This document shows positions 17,036 through 25,378 of a stretch of 64,000 bases of DNA, one piece after another. Origin of the DNA: Flavobacterium sp. 83 (GTDB taxonomy: Bacteria; Bacteroidota; Bacteroidia; Flavobacteriales; Flavobacteriaceae); assembly GCF_000744835.1 (NCBI RefSeq), contig NZ_JQMS01000001.1, forward strand, positions 1,736,001 to 1,800,000, given 5' to 3'. The notes under the pieces are model-generated. The model saw only the letters and a program-made list of their open reading frames with translations, was not told the DNA's origin and searched no databases. The position numbers and the translations under genes are program-made. Every line of letters starts with the position of its first letter. Within the stretch, counting starts at the first letter, position 1.

Positions 17036-17116
17036 AATAAAACTCCGAACTCGAGACTGAAAGTCGAACAGAGCGAAGCTAAACCCGAGCATTTATGCGA
17101 ACAGACTGGAGTTTTG
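17036..17116 (-). terminator. Third tandem terminator downstream of sigA
   Basis: Arms AAAACTCCGAAC and a matching CTGGAGTTTT enclose a long, partly self-complementary loop. On the minus strand the stem is followed by ATTTTTTTA. It shares GTTCG and GCTCGGGTTT segments with the hairpin at 17131-17176, so the two are diverged copies. Confidence 0.55.
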
Positions 17117-17130
17117 TTTGACAAAAAAAT

Positions 17131-17176
17131 AAAACTCCGGAAACCCGAGAGCGTAGCTCGAACTGACCGGAGTTTT
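17131..17176 (-). terminator. Second tandem terminator downstream of sigA
   Basis: AAAACTCCGG and CCGGAGTTTT form a perfect 10-bp stem with an inner GAGCTACGCTC hairpin. A T-rich tail follows on the minus strand. Confidence 0.75.
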
Positions 17177-17190
17177 GCTGATAAAAAATA

Positions 17191-17215
17191 AAACTCCGGT
17201 AATCAGCCGGAGTTT
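17191..17215 (-). terminator. First tandem terminator downstream of sigA
   Basis: AAACTCCGG-N7-CCGGAGTTT, followed on the minus strand by TTATTTTTTA. It is the first hairpin met by transcription leaving sigA. Confidence 0.8.
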
Positions 17216-17312
17216 CAATCATCAATCAAAAAACGAACAGTCAATCAAACTGTTGTTCATTTTGAATTAAAAGATTTAAAATTTAAAAATTTTAATTGGG
17301 GAATATTGTGAA

Positions 17313-18176
17313 TTAACCTAAGTAGGTTTTTAATATTTTACTTCTGGAAGTGTGTTTCAATCTTCGGATTGCTTTTTCCTTGATTTGACGTACACGCTCA
17401 CGAGTTAAGTCGAAAGTTTCTCCAATTTCCTCTAATGTCATTGGGTGTTGATCTCCAAGTCCAAAATATAAACGAACAACATCAGCTTCTCTTGGAGTCA
17501 ATGTTTCTAATGAACGCTCGATTTCAGTACGCAATGATTCGTGGATTAATTCTCTGTCTGGATTTGGAGATTCGCCAGAACGCAATACATCGTAAAGGTT
17601 AGAATCTTCTCCTTCAACAAGAGGCGCATCCATTGATAAGTGACGACCAGAGTTTTTCATGCTCTCTTTTACGTCATTTACGGTCATGTCAAGTTCTTTT
17701 GCAATTTCTTCAGCAGATGGTGGACGCTCGTTAGATTGCTCTAATAAAGCATACATTTTGTTGATTTTATTGATAGAACCAATTTTGTTCAAAGGCAAAC
17801 GAACGATACGGGATTGTTCAGCCAATGCTTGTAAAATAGATTGACGAATCCACCAAACGGCATAGGAGATGAATTTGAAACCACGTGTTTCGTCAAAACG
17901 TTGTGCTGCTTTTATCAGTCCTAAATTTCCTTCGTTAATCAAATCGGGAAGCGTTAATCCTTGATTTTGATATTGTTTAGCTACCGAAACCACGAAACGT
18001 AAATTGGCTTTTGTCAATTTCTCTAATGCTTTCTGGTCACCGGCTTTAATCTTTTGTGCTAATTCTACCTCTTCGTCAGCGGTAATAAGGTCAACTTTTC
18101 CAATTTCTTGTAAATACTTGTCTAATGAAGCAGTTTCACGATTGGTAACCTGCTTGGTGATTTTTAGTTGTCTCAT
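17313..18176 (-). CDS. rpoD: Primary RNA polymerase sigma factor (short Bacteroidota type)
   Basis: Housekeeping sigma factor of RNA polymerase. It has 287 aa and lacks the long N-terminal region 1.1 of proteobacterial RpoD, which is the normal state in Bacteroidota. Region 1.2 is [14 protein letters not shown], region 2 includes [18 protein letters not shown] and AVWWIRQSI, region 3 follows, and region 4.2 is [20 protein letters not shown]. This factor reads the TTG/TAnnTTTG promoters noted in this window (family knowledge). It ends in a stack of three hairpin terminators. The leader contains GAGGAG eleven bases before the ATG, a rare Shine-Dalgarno-like sequence for this phylum. Confidence 0.97.
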   Translation of the reverse strand: MRQLKITKQVTNRETASLDKYLQEIGKVDLITADEEVELAQKIKAGDQKALEKLTKANLRFVVSVAKQYQNQGLTLPDLINEGNLGLIKAAQRFDETRGFKFISYAVWWIRQSILQALAEQSRIVRLPLNKIGSINKINKMYALLEQSNERPPSAEEIAKELDMTVNDVKESMKNSGRHLSMDAPLVEGEDSNLYDVLRSGESPNPDRELIHESLRTEIERSLETLTPREADVVRLYFGLGDQHPMTLEEIGETFDLTRERVRQIKEKAIRRLKHTSRSKILKTYLG

Positions 18177-18184
18177 GTGTTTTT

Positions 18185-18195
18185 TGTCTCCTCAA
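18185..18195 (-). promoter_or_regulatory. Shine-Dalgarno-like sequence before the sigma factor gene
   Basis: On the minus strand the leader reads TTGAGGAGAC about 11 bases before the ATG. Genes around it lack such a motif. In Bacteroidota the anti-Shine-Dalgarno is mostly unused, so this one may mark special translational control. Confidence 0.4.
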
Positions 18196-18274
18196 TTTTT
18201 AAGTGTACAAGTAGTTATACGTATGGGGTCGATAAAAAGTTACAATAGTTTCTAAAATAATTTAATTTAAAAAC

Positions 18275-18310
18275 AAAAATCCCGTTTCATGTGTTTGAAA
18301 CGGGATTTTT
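18275..18310 (-). terminator. pnp terminator
   Basis: AAAAATCCCGTTTCA and TGAAACGGGATTTTT form a perfect 15-bp stem. On the minus strand it is followed by GTTTTTAAATT. It lies between pnp and sigA, separating the two genes. Confidence 0.85.
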
Positions 18311-18342
18311 TATAAATAAACCTTTAGTAAACTAAGAATTGA

Positions 18343-20478
18343 TTACTCTTTTTTCTCCTCACGTGGAGGTCTTGGCATTAAGGCTTTTCTAGATACTTTC
18401 TCTTTACGAGTTTTAGGATCTAAACCTAAATATTTAATCATGAATACATCACCCATGTTTACTACATCAGCAACATTTTCTGTTCTTTCCCAAGCCAATT
18501 CCGAAACGTGAAGTAATACTTCATTTCCTGGAGCGTCAAGGTACTCTACAACTGCACCAAAATCTAACATTTTGATAACTTTTACTTCGTAAGCTTCTCC
18601 CATTTGTGGTTTGAAAGTGATTGACTTAATTTTAGCCAATACTGCTTCAATTCCAGCAGGATCCGTTCCTAAGATTTCGATAACTCCTTGTTCGTCTACT
18701 TCGTTGATTACGATAGTTGTTCCAGTAGCTTTTTGTAATTCTTGAATTACTTTTCCACCAGGTCCAATCAAAGCGCCAATAAAGTTACCAGGAATTGTTC
18801 TTGTAATGATTTTTGGAGCATATGCTTTAACGTCCGCTTTTGGCTCAGCTAAAGTTTCGATTAATTTTCCAAGAATATGCAAACGACCGTCTCTGGCTTG
18901 AGCCAAAGCAGCTTCCATAATCTCGTATTTCAAACCGTCTATTTTGATGTCCATTTGGCAAGCTGTAATTCCTACAGAAGTTCCAGTTACTTTGAAATCC
19001 ATATCTCCTAAGTGATCTTCATCACCAAGAATATCAGACAATACAGCAAAACGTTCTCCATCAGTAATTAATCCCATTGCAATTCCAGATACTGGACGAA
19101 TCATTTGAATACCAGCATCCATTAATGATAATGTTCCAGCACAAACTGTAGCCATTGAAGACGAACCGTTAGATTCTAAAACTTCAGAAACGACACGAAT
19201 TGTATAAGGACAATCAGCAGGAATCATGTTTTTTAATGCTCTTTGAGCTAAGTTTCCGTGACCTACTTCTCTTCTTGAAGTTCCTCTTAATGGACGAGCT
19301 TCACCAGTTGAGAAAGGAGGGAAGTTATAATGTAAGTAGAATTTTTCTTCACCTTGTTCTGATGGAGAGTCAATTTGGTTTGCTTCTCTAGATGTTCCTA
19401 AAGTTGCTGTTGCCAAAGCTTGTGTTTCTCCACGTGTAAACAATGCTGATCCGTGTACAGATGGTAAGTAATCTACTTCACACCAGATTGGTCTGATTTC
19501 GGTAGTTTTTCTTCCGTCTAAACGTGTTCCTAAATCTAGGGTTACGTTACGAACGGCTTCTTTGTTTGTTTTGTAAAAATATTTAGAAACTAAATCGCCA
19601 TTTTCTACCAATTCTTCTTCTGTAAATAATGCTTTTACTTCTTCTTTTACTTCTGCAAATGAAGCAGTACGTTCTTGTTTTGAAGAACCTTTACTTGCAA
19701 TAGCATAAATTTTATCGTAAGATGCTGCTTTTACTTTAGCATAAATAGCCTCATCTTCTTTTTCTCCTTCGTAAGTACGAACTTCTTTTTTTCCAAAAGC
19801 AGCTTGCAAACGTAGTTGAGCAGCAATTTGATTTTTAATGTGTTCGTGTGCAAATTTAATTGCTTCTAACATTTCTGCTTCTGAAATTTCTTTCATTTCA
19901 CCTTCTACCATCGCGATAGAATCTATAGAAGCTCCAATCATCATATCTATATCAGATAATGCTAATTGTGCGCGACTTGGATTGATGATGAATTGACCAT
20001 CAATTCTTCCAACTCTAGCTTCAGAAATTAAAGTTTCGAAAGGAATGTCAGACAAAGCTAATGCTGCTGAAGCGGCTAAACCAGCTAATGCATCTGGCAT
20101 TACATCTTCGTCATAAGACATTAATTGAATCATAACCTGCACTTCAGCATGGTAATCATCTGGGAAAAGTGGACGCAATACACGGTCTACTAAACGCATT
20201 GTTAACACTTCGTTGTCACTTGGACGTGCTTCTCTTTTGAAGAAACCACCAGGAAAACGCCCTGCTGCAGCAAATTTTTCACGATAATCTACCGTAAGTG
20301 GTAAAAAGTCGATACCTGGACTTGCTTTTCTTGAAGATACAACTGTTCCTAAAATAACAGTTTTACCTATTCTTACTACTACAGATCCATCCGCTTGTTT
20401 GGCTAAACGACCTGTCTCGATTGTGATGTTTCTGCCATCACCTAAATCGATACTTTCTACAAATAATTGTGGAATCAT
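18343..20478 (-). CDS. pnp: Polyribonucleotide nucleotidyltransferase (PNPase)
   Basis: 3'-5' phosphorolytic exoribonuclease of mRNA decay. All domains are present in 711 aa: a first RNase PH domain (from about residue 10, with the [12 protein letters not shown] loop), a helical linker, a second catalytic RNase PH domain ([32 protein letters not shown] with the catalytic Asp residues), a KH domain ([16 protein letters not shown], about 570) and an S1 domain ([15 protein letters not shown] to the end). rpsO lies upstream in the same direction, as in many bacteria, but with its own terminator. The leader contains a 10-bp inverted repeat that could serve self-regulation. Confidence 0.98.
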   Translation of the reverse strand: MIPQLFVESIDLGDGRNITIETGRLAKQADGSVVVRIGKTVILGTVVSSRKASPGIDFLPLTVDYREKFAAAGRFPGGFFKREARPSDNEVLTMRLVDRVLRPLFPDDYHAEVQVMIQLMSYDEDVMPDALAGLAASAALALSDIPFETLISEARVGRIDGQFIINPSRAQLALSDIDMMIGASIDSIAMVEGEMKEISEAEMLEAIKFAHEHIKNQIAAQLRLQAAFGKKEVRTYEGEKEDEAIYAKVKAASYDKIYAIASKGSSKQERTASFAEVKEEVKALFTEEELVENGDLVSKYFYKTNKEAVRNVTLDLGTRLDGRKTTEIRPIWCEVDYLPSVHGSALFTRGETQALATATLGTSREANQIDSPSEQGEEKFYLHYNFPPFSTGEARPLRGTSRREVGHGNLAQRALKNMIPADCPYTIRVVSEVLESNGSSSMATVCAGTLSLMDAGIQMIRPVSGIAMGLITDGERFAVLSDILGDEDHLGDMDFKVTGTSVGITACQMDIKIDGLKYEIMEAALAQARDGRLHILGKLIETLAEPKADVKAYAPKIITRTIPGNFIGALIGPGGKVIQELQKATGTTIVINEVDEQGVIEILGTDPAGIEAVLAKIKSITFKPQMGEAYEVKVIKMLDFGAVVEYLDAPGNEVLLHVSELAWERTENVADVVNMGDVFMIKYLGLDPKTRKEKVSRKALMPRPPREEKKE

Positions 20479-20501
20479 AAATTTAATTTATTAGTTAAAC
20501 A

Positions 20502-20555
20502 TGGGTTTTAGTTGTGTTGTAGTTGTTGTTTTGCGTAGTTAATGCCTAAAACCCA
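20502..20555 (-). promoter_or_regulatory. Inverted repeat in the pnp leader
   Basis: TGGGTTTTAG (20502-20511) and CTAAAACCCA (20546-20555) form a perfect 10-bp stem with a 34-nt loop, 24 bases upstream of the pnp start. Enterobacterial pnp is autoregulated through a leader hairpin; a similar role is possible here (inference). Confidence 0.45.
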
Positions 20556-20594
20556 ATGAAAAACCAAACTTTTTTATTGTTGTATATAAAAACA

Positions 20595-20620
20595 AAAAGA
20601 GGCACTTTCGCACCTCTTTT
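20595..20620 (-). terminator. rpsO terminator
   Basis: On the minus strand AAAAGAGG and CCTCTTTT close a hairpin with a GCGAAAGT-type loop, followed by TGTTTTTATA. It starts 8 bases after the rpsO stop. Confidence 0.8.
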
Positions 20621-20627
20621 ATATTGA

Positions 20628-20894
20628 TTATTTTCTGATATTCAATACTTTGATAATCTCACGATATCTGTTGATTTCTGTTTTCTTCAAGTAATCTAAC
20701 AAAGCTCTTCTTTTACCTACTAGTAATACTAATGAACGCTCTGTGTTATAATCATGACGATTTTTTTTCAAGTGCTCAGTTAAGTGGCTAATTCTGAAAG
20801 TGAATAAAGCGATTTGTGCTTCAGATTTTCCAGTGTTTGTTTTTTCTCCGTGTTTAGCGAAGATCTCTTCTTTAATCTCTTTAGTTAAATACAT
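20628..20894 (-). CDS. rpsO: 30S ribosomal protein S15 (uS15)
   Basis: Binds the central domain of 16S rRNA and helps form intersubunit bridges. It is 88 aa, the usual length, with the S15 signature (SEAQIALFTFRISHLTEHLK, then DYNTERSLVLLVGKRRALLDYLKK). It is followed by its own terminator and then pnp, the conserved order. A TACTTTTG promoter and a short palindrome lie in the leader. Confidence 0.98.
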   Translation of the reverse strand: MYLTKEIKEEIFAKHGEKTNTGKSEAQIALFTFRISHLTEHLKKNRHDYNTERSLVLLVGKRRALLDYLKKTEINRYREIIKVLNIRK

Positions 20895-20918
20895 TCCAAT
20901 ATTTGTTTAATGATTTTT

Positions 20919-20958
20919 ATGTATGTCATACATCTATTGTAAGACGGGTGCAAAAGTA
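20919..20958 (-). promoter_or_regulatory. rpsO promoter and leader palindrome
   Basis: TACTTTTG at 20951-20958 (minus strand) is a good -7 element. The leader contains ATGTATG-A-CATACAT (20919-20933), a perfect 7-bp inverted repeat that may bind S15 for feedback control or act as an operator. Confidence 0.55.
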
Positions 20959-21050
20959 AGAAATAATTATGACACGAACAAAATAAACCTTCCTTATTTT
21001 GTGAACTGGTGAAGCAATTATGAATTATGAATTGTCAATTATTTTAAATC

Positions 21051-21506
21051 TTAATACAACTTCGCAATTTCCTCATTTACAAACTCTAGAAATTGTTCGT
21101 CATCTTTATTAAATGGATTGAGTACGTGACTGTCAATGTCAATTTGCCCTATGTTTTCTCCATTTACAAAAAGAGGTACTACTATTTCTGATTTTACGGT
21201 AAAGCTACAAGCAATGTAATTATTTTGTGCTGCAACATCAGGAACTACAAAGTTTTCGTTGGAAACAGCCACTTGTCCACAAATCCCTTTTCCGAAAGGA
21301 ATTACAGTGTGATCAGTCTCAGCTCCTACATAAGGTCCTAAGTGCAACGTTTTAGTTTCCTGATTAGCAAAATAAAAGCCTACCCAATTGTAATATTCAA
21401 TAGAATTACTTAGGAGCTGACAAATAGATAAAAGTTTTTCGTCTCTTGAAAGTGTGGTGTTTAGTGTGATTTCGGTTACTTTTGGTTGTAAATCTTGAAA
21501 TGTCAT
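21051..21506 (-). CDS. GAF-domain protein, free methionine-(R)-sulfoxide reductase family
   Basis: A single GAF domain of 151 aa in the family of E. coli YebR (fRMsr), which reduces free methionine-R-sulfoxide with thioredoxin. The family core is clear: WVGFYFA, GPYVG, PFGKGICGQVA, VPDVAAQNNYIACS and SEIVVPL. Two of the three family cysteines are present (in GKGICG and IACS; the latter corresponds to the E. coli nucleophile Cys118). The third, ten residues before GKGIC, is His. It may therefore use a two-cysteine mechanism (inference). The gene diverges from xrtF and has a TACTTTTG promoter. Confidence 0.85.
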   Translation of the reverse strand: MTFQDLQPKVTEITLNTTLSRDEKLLSICQLLSNSIEYYNWVGFYFANQETKTLHLGPYVGAETDHTVIPFGKGICGQVAVSNENFVVPDVAAQNNYIACSFTVKSEIVVPLFVNGENIGQIDIDSHVLNPFNKDDEQFLEFVNEEIAKLY

Positions 21507-21526
21507 CGTTTTTATTTATATTTATG

Positions 21527-21534
21527 CAAAAGTA
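21527..21534 (-). promoter_or_regulatory. Promoter -7 element of the GAF/fRMsr gene
   Basis: TACTTTTG on the minus strand, 20 bases before the ATG. Confidence 0.6.
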
Positions 21535-21581
21535 TTTAAAGCAGTTTTTAAAAATTACATAAATTTGTTAAAAAATAGATT

Positions 21582-22130
21582 TTGAAAAAATATTTTATCC
21601 TTTACAAACCTTTTTTGTTTTTTCTGTCAACCTTTTTTTTGACTTACATTGCACTGACTTTTTTATATCAGGAATACCTTAACAGTTTTGGGGAAAATAA
21701 ACTGGACGGCATCACTTTGTTTGTGGGTGAGAATACAAAAGGTGTTATGCAGTTTTTTGATAAAGGAGCTACTATCGAAGAAAGTGCATTTGAGCCTTAT
21801 ATTAAGTTGTTTTACGGTAAAAAATATGTTGCTAGAATTATTGAGGGTTGTAATGCTGTAAGTATTATCATTTTATTTATAGCTTTTATAGTTGCTTTTT
21901 CAGGTAAATTAAAACCTACGTTGCTTTTTATCTTTGGGGGGAGTATATTTATTTATGTATTAAATGTATTTAGAATAGCAATTTTATGTGTTTTAATGTT
22001 TAATTATCCATATCAAAAGCAATTTTTTCACGGCGTACTTTTTCCTTTGTTTATTTATGGTGTTGTTTTTATTTTATGGCTAATTTGGGTTAATAAATTT
22101 TCAAGATATGCTTCAAAAACTACTGAATAA
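21582..22130 (+). CDS. xrtF: Exosortase family protein XrtF
   Basis: Membrane-embedded transpeptidase-like protein that sorts exported proteins, by analogy with exosortase/archaeosortase. It is 182 aa with about four or five membrane segments. The conserved triad is visible: Cys90 in IIEGCNAVSI, Arg131 in LNVFRIAILC and His150 in FFHGVLFP. The start is TTG at 21582; an in-frame stop lies two codons upstream, so no longer start exists. It overlaps the next gene by 23 bp, the usual XrtF arrangement in Flavobacteria. No obvious sorting-signal protein is adjacent. Confidence 0.9.
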   Translation: MKKYFILYKPFLFFLSTFFLTYIALTFLYQEYLNSFGENKLDGITLFVGENTKGVMQFFDKGATIEESAFEPYIKLFYGKKYVARIIEGCNAVSIIILFIAFIVAFSGKLKPTLLFIFGGSIFIYVLNVFRIAILCVLMFNYPYQKQFFHGVLFPLFIYGVVFILWLIWVNKFSRYASKTTE

Positions 22131-22551
22131 TAAAATCAGACTGCTAGAATTTATTGTTTTAGTTGTATTTTTAGTGCTAATTCGTGCATTTGAAGATCAA
22201 TTGTTTTACGACCCTTTTTTGGATTATTTCAAAAATGATTTTACTCATTTACCCTTGCCTAATTTCAATTCATTTCAATTGTTCTTAGGGTTACTGTTTC
22301 GTTATACATTGAATGCAGTTGTCTCGTTAGGGATAATTTATGTTCTTTTCAAAGATGTACAAATGGTGAAATTTGCCCTTGTCTTGTATTATTTTTTCTT
22401 TATGATATTGATTGCGGCTTTTTTCTATATAATTTTCTTCATTAAGGAGCATAATAATTTAGTCTTGTTTTATGTTCGCCGATTTCTGATTCAGCCCATT
22501 TTTGTTTTGTTGTTCGTTCCTGCTTTTTATTATCAAAAACAAAATAAGTAA
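22108..22551 (+). CDS. Exosortase F system-associated membrane protein
   Basis: Small integral membrane protein (147 aa, about four hydrophobic segments) that always accompanies XrtF in flavobacteria (family knowledge). Notable conserved-looking stretches are RAFEDQLFYDPFLDYFK near the N-terminus and FYVRRFLIQPIF near the C-terminus. Its start lies inside xrtF, so translation is probably coupled. Biochemical function unknown. Confidence 0.85.
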   Translation: MLQKLLNNKIRLLEFIVLVVFLVLIRAFEDQLFYDPFLDYFKNDFTHLPLPNFNSFQLFLGLLFRYTLNAVVSLGIIYVLFKDVQMVKFALVLYYFFFMILIAAFFYIIFFIKEHNNLVLFYVRRFLIQPIFVLLFVPAFYYQKQNK

Positions 22552-22609
22552 TCTTTTTTCTTTACCTTTAGATAGGATTTAATTTGCTAAATGTCAAATT
22601 TTTAGGTGT

Positions 22610-23440
22610 ATGAAAATTGTCAAGTATTCTGGGGATGTTGTAGAATTTAATCCTGATAAGTTAAAGAGTTCCCTTTTAAAATCAGGAGCGAGTACGGTTG
22701 TTGTAGATACTATTCTCCAAACAATTAAAAAACAAATGTATGAGGGCATTTCTACCAAGCAAATTTATAAATTGGCTTTTGGTTTGTTAAAAAAAACAGC
22801 TAATTATCATGCAGCTCGTTATAATTTAAGAGAAGCAATACGATTATTAGGTCCCGCAGGTTTTTTTTTCGAAAAATATATTGCGAGACTTTTTGCTTCA
22901 GAGGATTATGAAACTAAAACAAACTTAACATTACAAGGAAAATGTGTCTCTCATGAAATAGATGTTTTAATAAAGAAGAGTGGGATAATCAGTATGATTG
23001 AATGTAAATATCATGTGGGTAGGGATGCTGCTTCCGATGTGAAAGTACCGATGTATATTTTATCTCGTTTTAATGATTTAAAAATCAATCGGCATTCTAT
23101 ATTTTCTGATAATGATGTTGTTTCAAAATGTTGGATTGTTACTAATAATAGATTTACAACCGATGCAATTGATTTTGCCAAGTGTTCAGGTTTGGATTTG
23201 TTAAGTTGGAATTATCCTGAGGACAATAACTTAAAAACAAAAAATGACACTAGTTTTTTGTATCCGGTGACCTGTCTGACGACATTGTCTCTTGCCGAAA
23301 AAGATAAATTATTAATCCTTGATGTCATCTTGGTAAAAGAACTAATTAATAATTCTGATTGTTTAGAAAAAATAGGATTGAGTACTACCCGAATAAAAAA
23401 TGTATTAAAAGAAGCTTCGGAGTTATGTAGATTTATTTAA
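22610..23440 (+). CDS. ATP-cone plus Mrr-like restriction endonuclease fusion
   Basis: N-terminal ATP-cone domain (about 1-85: VKYSGDVVEFNPDKLKSSLL then GISTKQIYKLAFGLL), the nucleotide-binding module of ribonucleotide reductases and NrdR. It is fused to a PD-(D/E)XK nuclease core of Mrr type (about 90-215), with GPAGFFFEKYIARLF, Asp118 in HEIDVL and Glu131-Cys-Lys133 in MIECKYH. The last 60 residues are helical and unassigned. The combination suggests a nuclease gated by (d)ATP level (inference). It lies just upstream of a beta-CASP RNase-like gene in the same direction; xrtF genes precede it. Real substrate unknown. Confidence 0.8.
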   Translation: MKIVKYSGDVVEFNPDKLKSSLLKSGASTVVVDTILQTIKKQMYEGISTKQIYKLAFGLLKKTANYHAARYNLREAIRLLGPAGFFFEKYIARLFASEDYETKTNLTLQGKCVSHEIDVLIKKSGIISMIECKYHVGRDAASDVKVPMYILSRFNDLKINRHSIFSDNDVVSKCWIVTNNRFTTDAIDFAKCSGLDLLSWNYPEDNNLKTKNDTSFLYPVTCLTTLSLAEKDKLLILDVILVKELINNSDCLEKIGLSTTRIKNVLKEASELCRFI

Positions 23441-23479
23441 TAAAGAATGTTGTGTTATTTAATTTTAAATTCAAATAAG

Positions 23480-24835
23480 ATGAAAATTAAATTTATTGGA
23501 GGAGCAGGAACAGTTACTGGTTCTAAAACATTAATTGAAAGTAACGGAATTAGGATTCTAATAGATTGTGGTCAATTTCAAGGGATTAAGCCGTTGCGGG
23601 AACTCAATTGGGAACCGTTGCCTATTTTACCTTCAACAATAGATTTTGTTTTATTGACCCATGGACACTTAGACCACTGTGGTTGGTTGCCCAGATTAGT
23701 GGATCAAGGTTTTACAGGAAAAATTTATTGTACAAGTCCTACTAAGGATATCGCTAAGCTCATTTTGCTGGATAGTGCTAAAATTCAGGAAGAGGAAGCT
23801 AAAAAAGCCAACGAAGGGAAATTTTCTAAGCATGACATTGCTCAACCACTTTATACTGTTGCTCAAGCTGAAAAAGTTTTTCCGCTTTTTAGAGTTATTA
23901 AAACCAATGAGTCTATTGCTTTAGATGCTCAAATTAGTGCTATTTATACTAATGCAGGACATATTATTGGTGCCTGTACAATTGAATTGCAGCTTGAAAA
24001 TAAAGTATTAGTTTTTTCAGGAGACATTGGAAGAGATAATGATGTGCTCATGTATCCGCCCACAAAACCCAAAAGAGGAGATTATATATTTCTCGAAAGT
24101 ACTTATGGAAATCGTTTGCATCCTGATACAGATCCTAAAGATGAATTGGAAATCTATATTAATAATGCCGTTCAAAAAGGCGGAACAATCATTATTCCTA
24201 GTTTTGCCGTAGAGCGCGCACAAAGTGTAATGTATCTATTATGGAAACTTAAAATAGAAGGCAGGATACCCAATATTCCATATATTATTGATACCCCAAT
24301 GGGAATTAGTGTTTTGGATGTTTTTGCTAATAATAGAAAATGGCATAAATTACCAGAATATGAATATGTTGAAATGTGTAAGATGTTTACAATGATTACG
24401 GATTATCAACAAACTATAGAAACTATTTTTAATAATCAATCAAAGGTTGTTATCGCTGCAAGCGGAATGATTACCGGGGGTAGGGTGCTGAGTTATTTAG
24501 AGCGATATATTAGTGTGCCTGAAACAACGGTGATTATTATTGGTTATCAAGCCGAAGGAACCCGCGGAAGAAAACTGCTGGAAGGTGCCAAAGAAATTAA
24601 AATTCATGGTAAATATTATCCAGTATTGGCAACGATAGTAGAAATAGAAGGATTATCTGCACATGGTGATCAAAAAGATCTTCTGAATTGGCTGTCTGCT
24701 TTAGAGAATAAACCCAAAAAAGTGTTTTTAGTTCATGGAGAGAATGCACCAGCCGATGAACTTCGAATAAAAATTCAAGAAAAATATGGGTTTGATTGTA
24801 AAGTTCCTTTGATGGGACAAGAGTTTGAGCTTTAA
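23480..24835 (+). CDS. Metallo-beta-lactamase / beta-CASP family exonuclease-like protein
   Basis: Zinc-dependent nuclease of the beta-CASP group (relatives include CPSF73-like archaeal and bacterial RNases). The metal motif HGHLDH (61-66) is intact. Later ligands and beta-CASP motifs are visible: NAGHIIGAC, SGDIGRD, ESTYGNR, PSFAVERAQ, SGMITGGR, SAHGDQ and FLVHGE. The ATG at 23480 is chosen over 23447 because the fold begins with MKIKFIGGAGTVTGS. It follows the ATP-cone nuclease with 39 bp between stop and start. Processing of RNA, possibly together with the upstream protein, is an inference. Confidence 0.9.
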   Translation: MKIKFIGGAGTVTGSKTLIESNGIRILIDCGQFQGIKPLRELNWEPLPILPSTIDFVLLTHGHLDHCGWLPRLVDQGFTGKIYCTSPTKDIAKLILLDSAKIQEEEAKKANEGKFSKHDIAQPLYTVAQAEKVFPLFRVIKTNESIALDAQISAIYTNAGHIIGACTIELQLENKVLVFSGDIGRDNDVLMYPPTKPKRGDYIFLESTYGNRLHPDTDPKDELEIYINNAVQKGGTIIIPSFAVERAQSVMYLLWKLKIEGRIPNIPYIIDTPMGISVLDVFANNRKWHKLPEYEYVEMCKMFTMITDYQQTIETIFNNQSKVVIAASGMITGGRVLSYLERYISVPETTVIIIGYQAEGTRGRKLLEGAKEIKIHGKYYPVLATIVEIEGLSAHGDQKDLLNWLSALENKPKKVFLVHGENAPADELRIKIQEKYGFDCKVPLMGQEFEL

Positions 24836-24876
24836 TTTTTTAACAGAACTTTGATTTTACAGATTGATTAAATCAG

Positions 24877-24884
24877 TATTTTTG
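24877..24884 (+). promoter_or_regulatory. Promoter -7 element very close to the HYC_CC_PP gene
   Basis: TATTTTTG fits TAnnTTTG but ends only four bases before the ATG. If used, the transcript would start at or just inside the start codon (leaderless). Confidence 0.4.
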
Positions 24885-24888
24885 CAAA

Positions 24889-25302
24889 ATGAAATTCAAA
24901 AAGCACATTAGTATTCTTCTCGCTTTTTTCCTGTTGGTTTCCAATGTGGGATTGGCTTTTGATGTGCATTATTGTGGAGATAAAGTAGCGTCAATCCAAC
25001 CGTTTTATTTAAAATCAGGTGACGTTTCAAATCCAGTCGAAAAAGGATGTTGCGAAAAAAAAGTTTCAAAAAAAGACAGTTGTTGCAAAAATAAGGTTGT
25101 CCATTTCCAAAAAAAATCAGATAACTTAATTACTAAAGCATTTTCTGTGAATGCTGATGTGCCATTTTTAATAAAAGAATGGAATCCGATTATTTTCTCC
25201 AAAGTTACTATTTTTAAAAGCTTCGAAAATAATTCGTACTACTGTGATGCTCATTCGCCGCCACTTTTCAAGCTATACAGCCAATATATTTTTTACGCCT
25301 GA
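24889..25302 (+). CDS. HYC_CC_PP-type small secreted protein (probable metal handling)
   Basis: Short exported protein of 137 aa. The signal peptide (about 1-24) is followed by the family motif HYC (27-29), paired cysteines CC (54-55 and 65-66), and a late HSPP. The cysteine pairs suggest binding of copper or another soft metal. It stands before a TonB receptor and an HMA-domain protein, a grouping common in flavobacteria. Molecular function has not been established to my knowledge. Confidence 0.75.
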   Translation: MKFKKHISILLAFFLLVSNVGLAFDVHYCGDKVASIQPFYLKSGDVSNPVEKGCCEKKVSKKDSCCKNKVVHFQKKSDNLITKAFSVNADVPFLIKEWNPIIFSKVTIFKSFENNSYYCDAHSPPLFKLYSQYIFYA

Positions 25303-25378
25303 TTTTTAATGTTTTTTAGAAGTCAAATCCTTTTGTGTGATTTGAAATTACTTTTTATAAACATTAAAATATTTTGCG

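Noticed and set aside
16863..17215. CRISPR-like repeat array
   Set aside because: The repeats are palindromic terminators of unequal length, without regular spacers or cas genes.
23447..23479. Upstream start of the beta-CASP gene
   Set aside because: The family fold begins with MKIKFIGGAG; the extra 11 residues have no counterpart.
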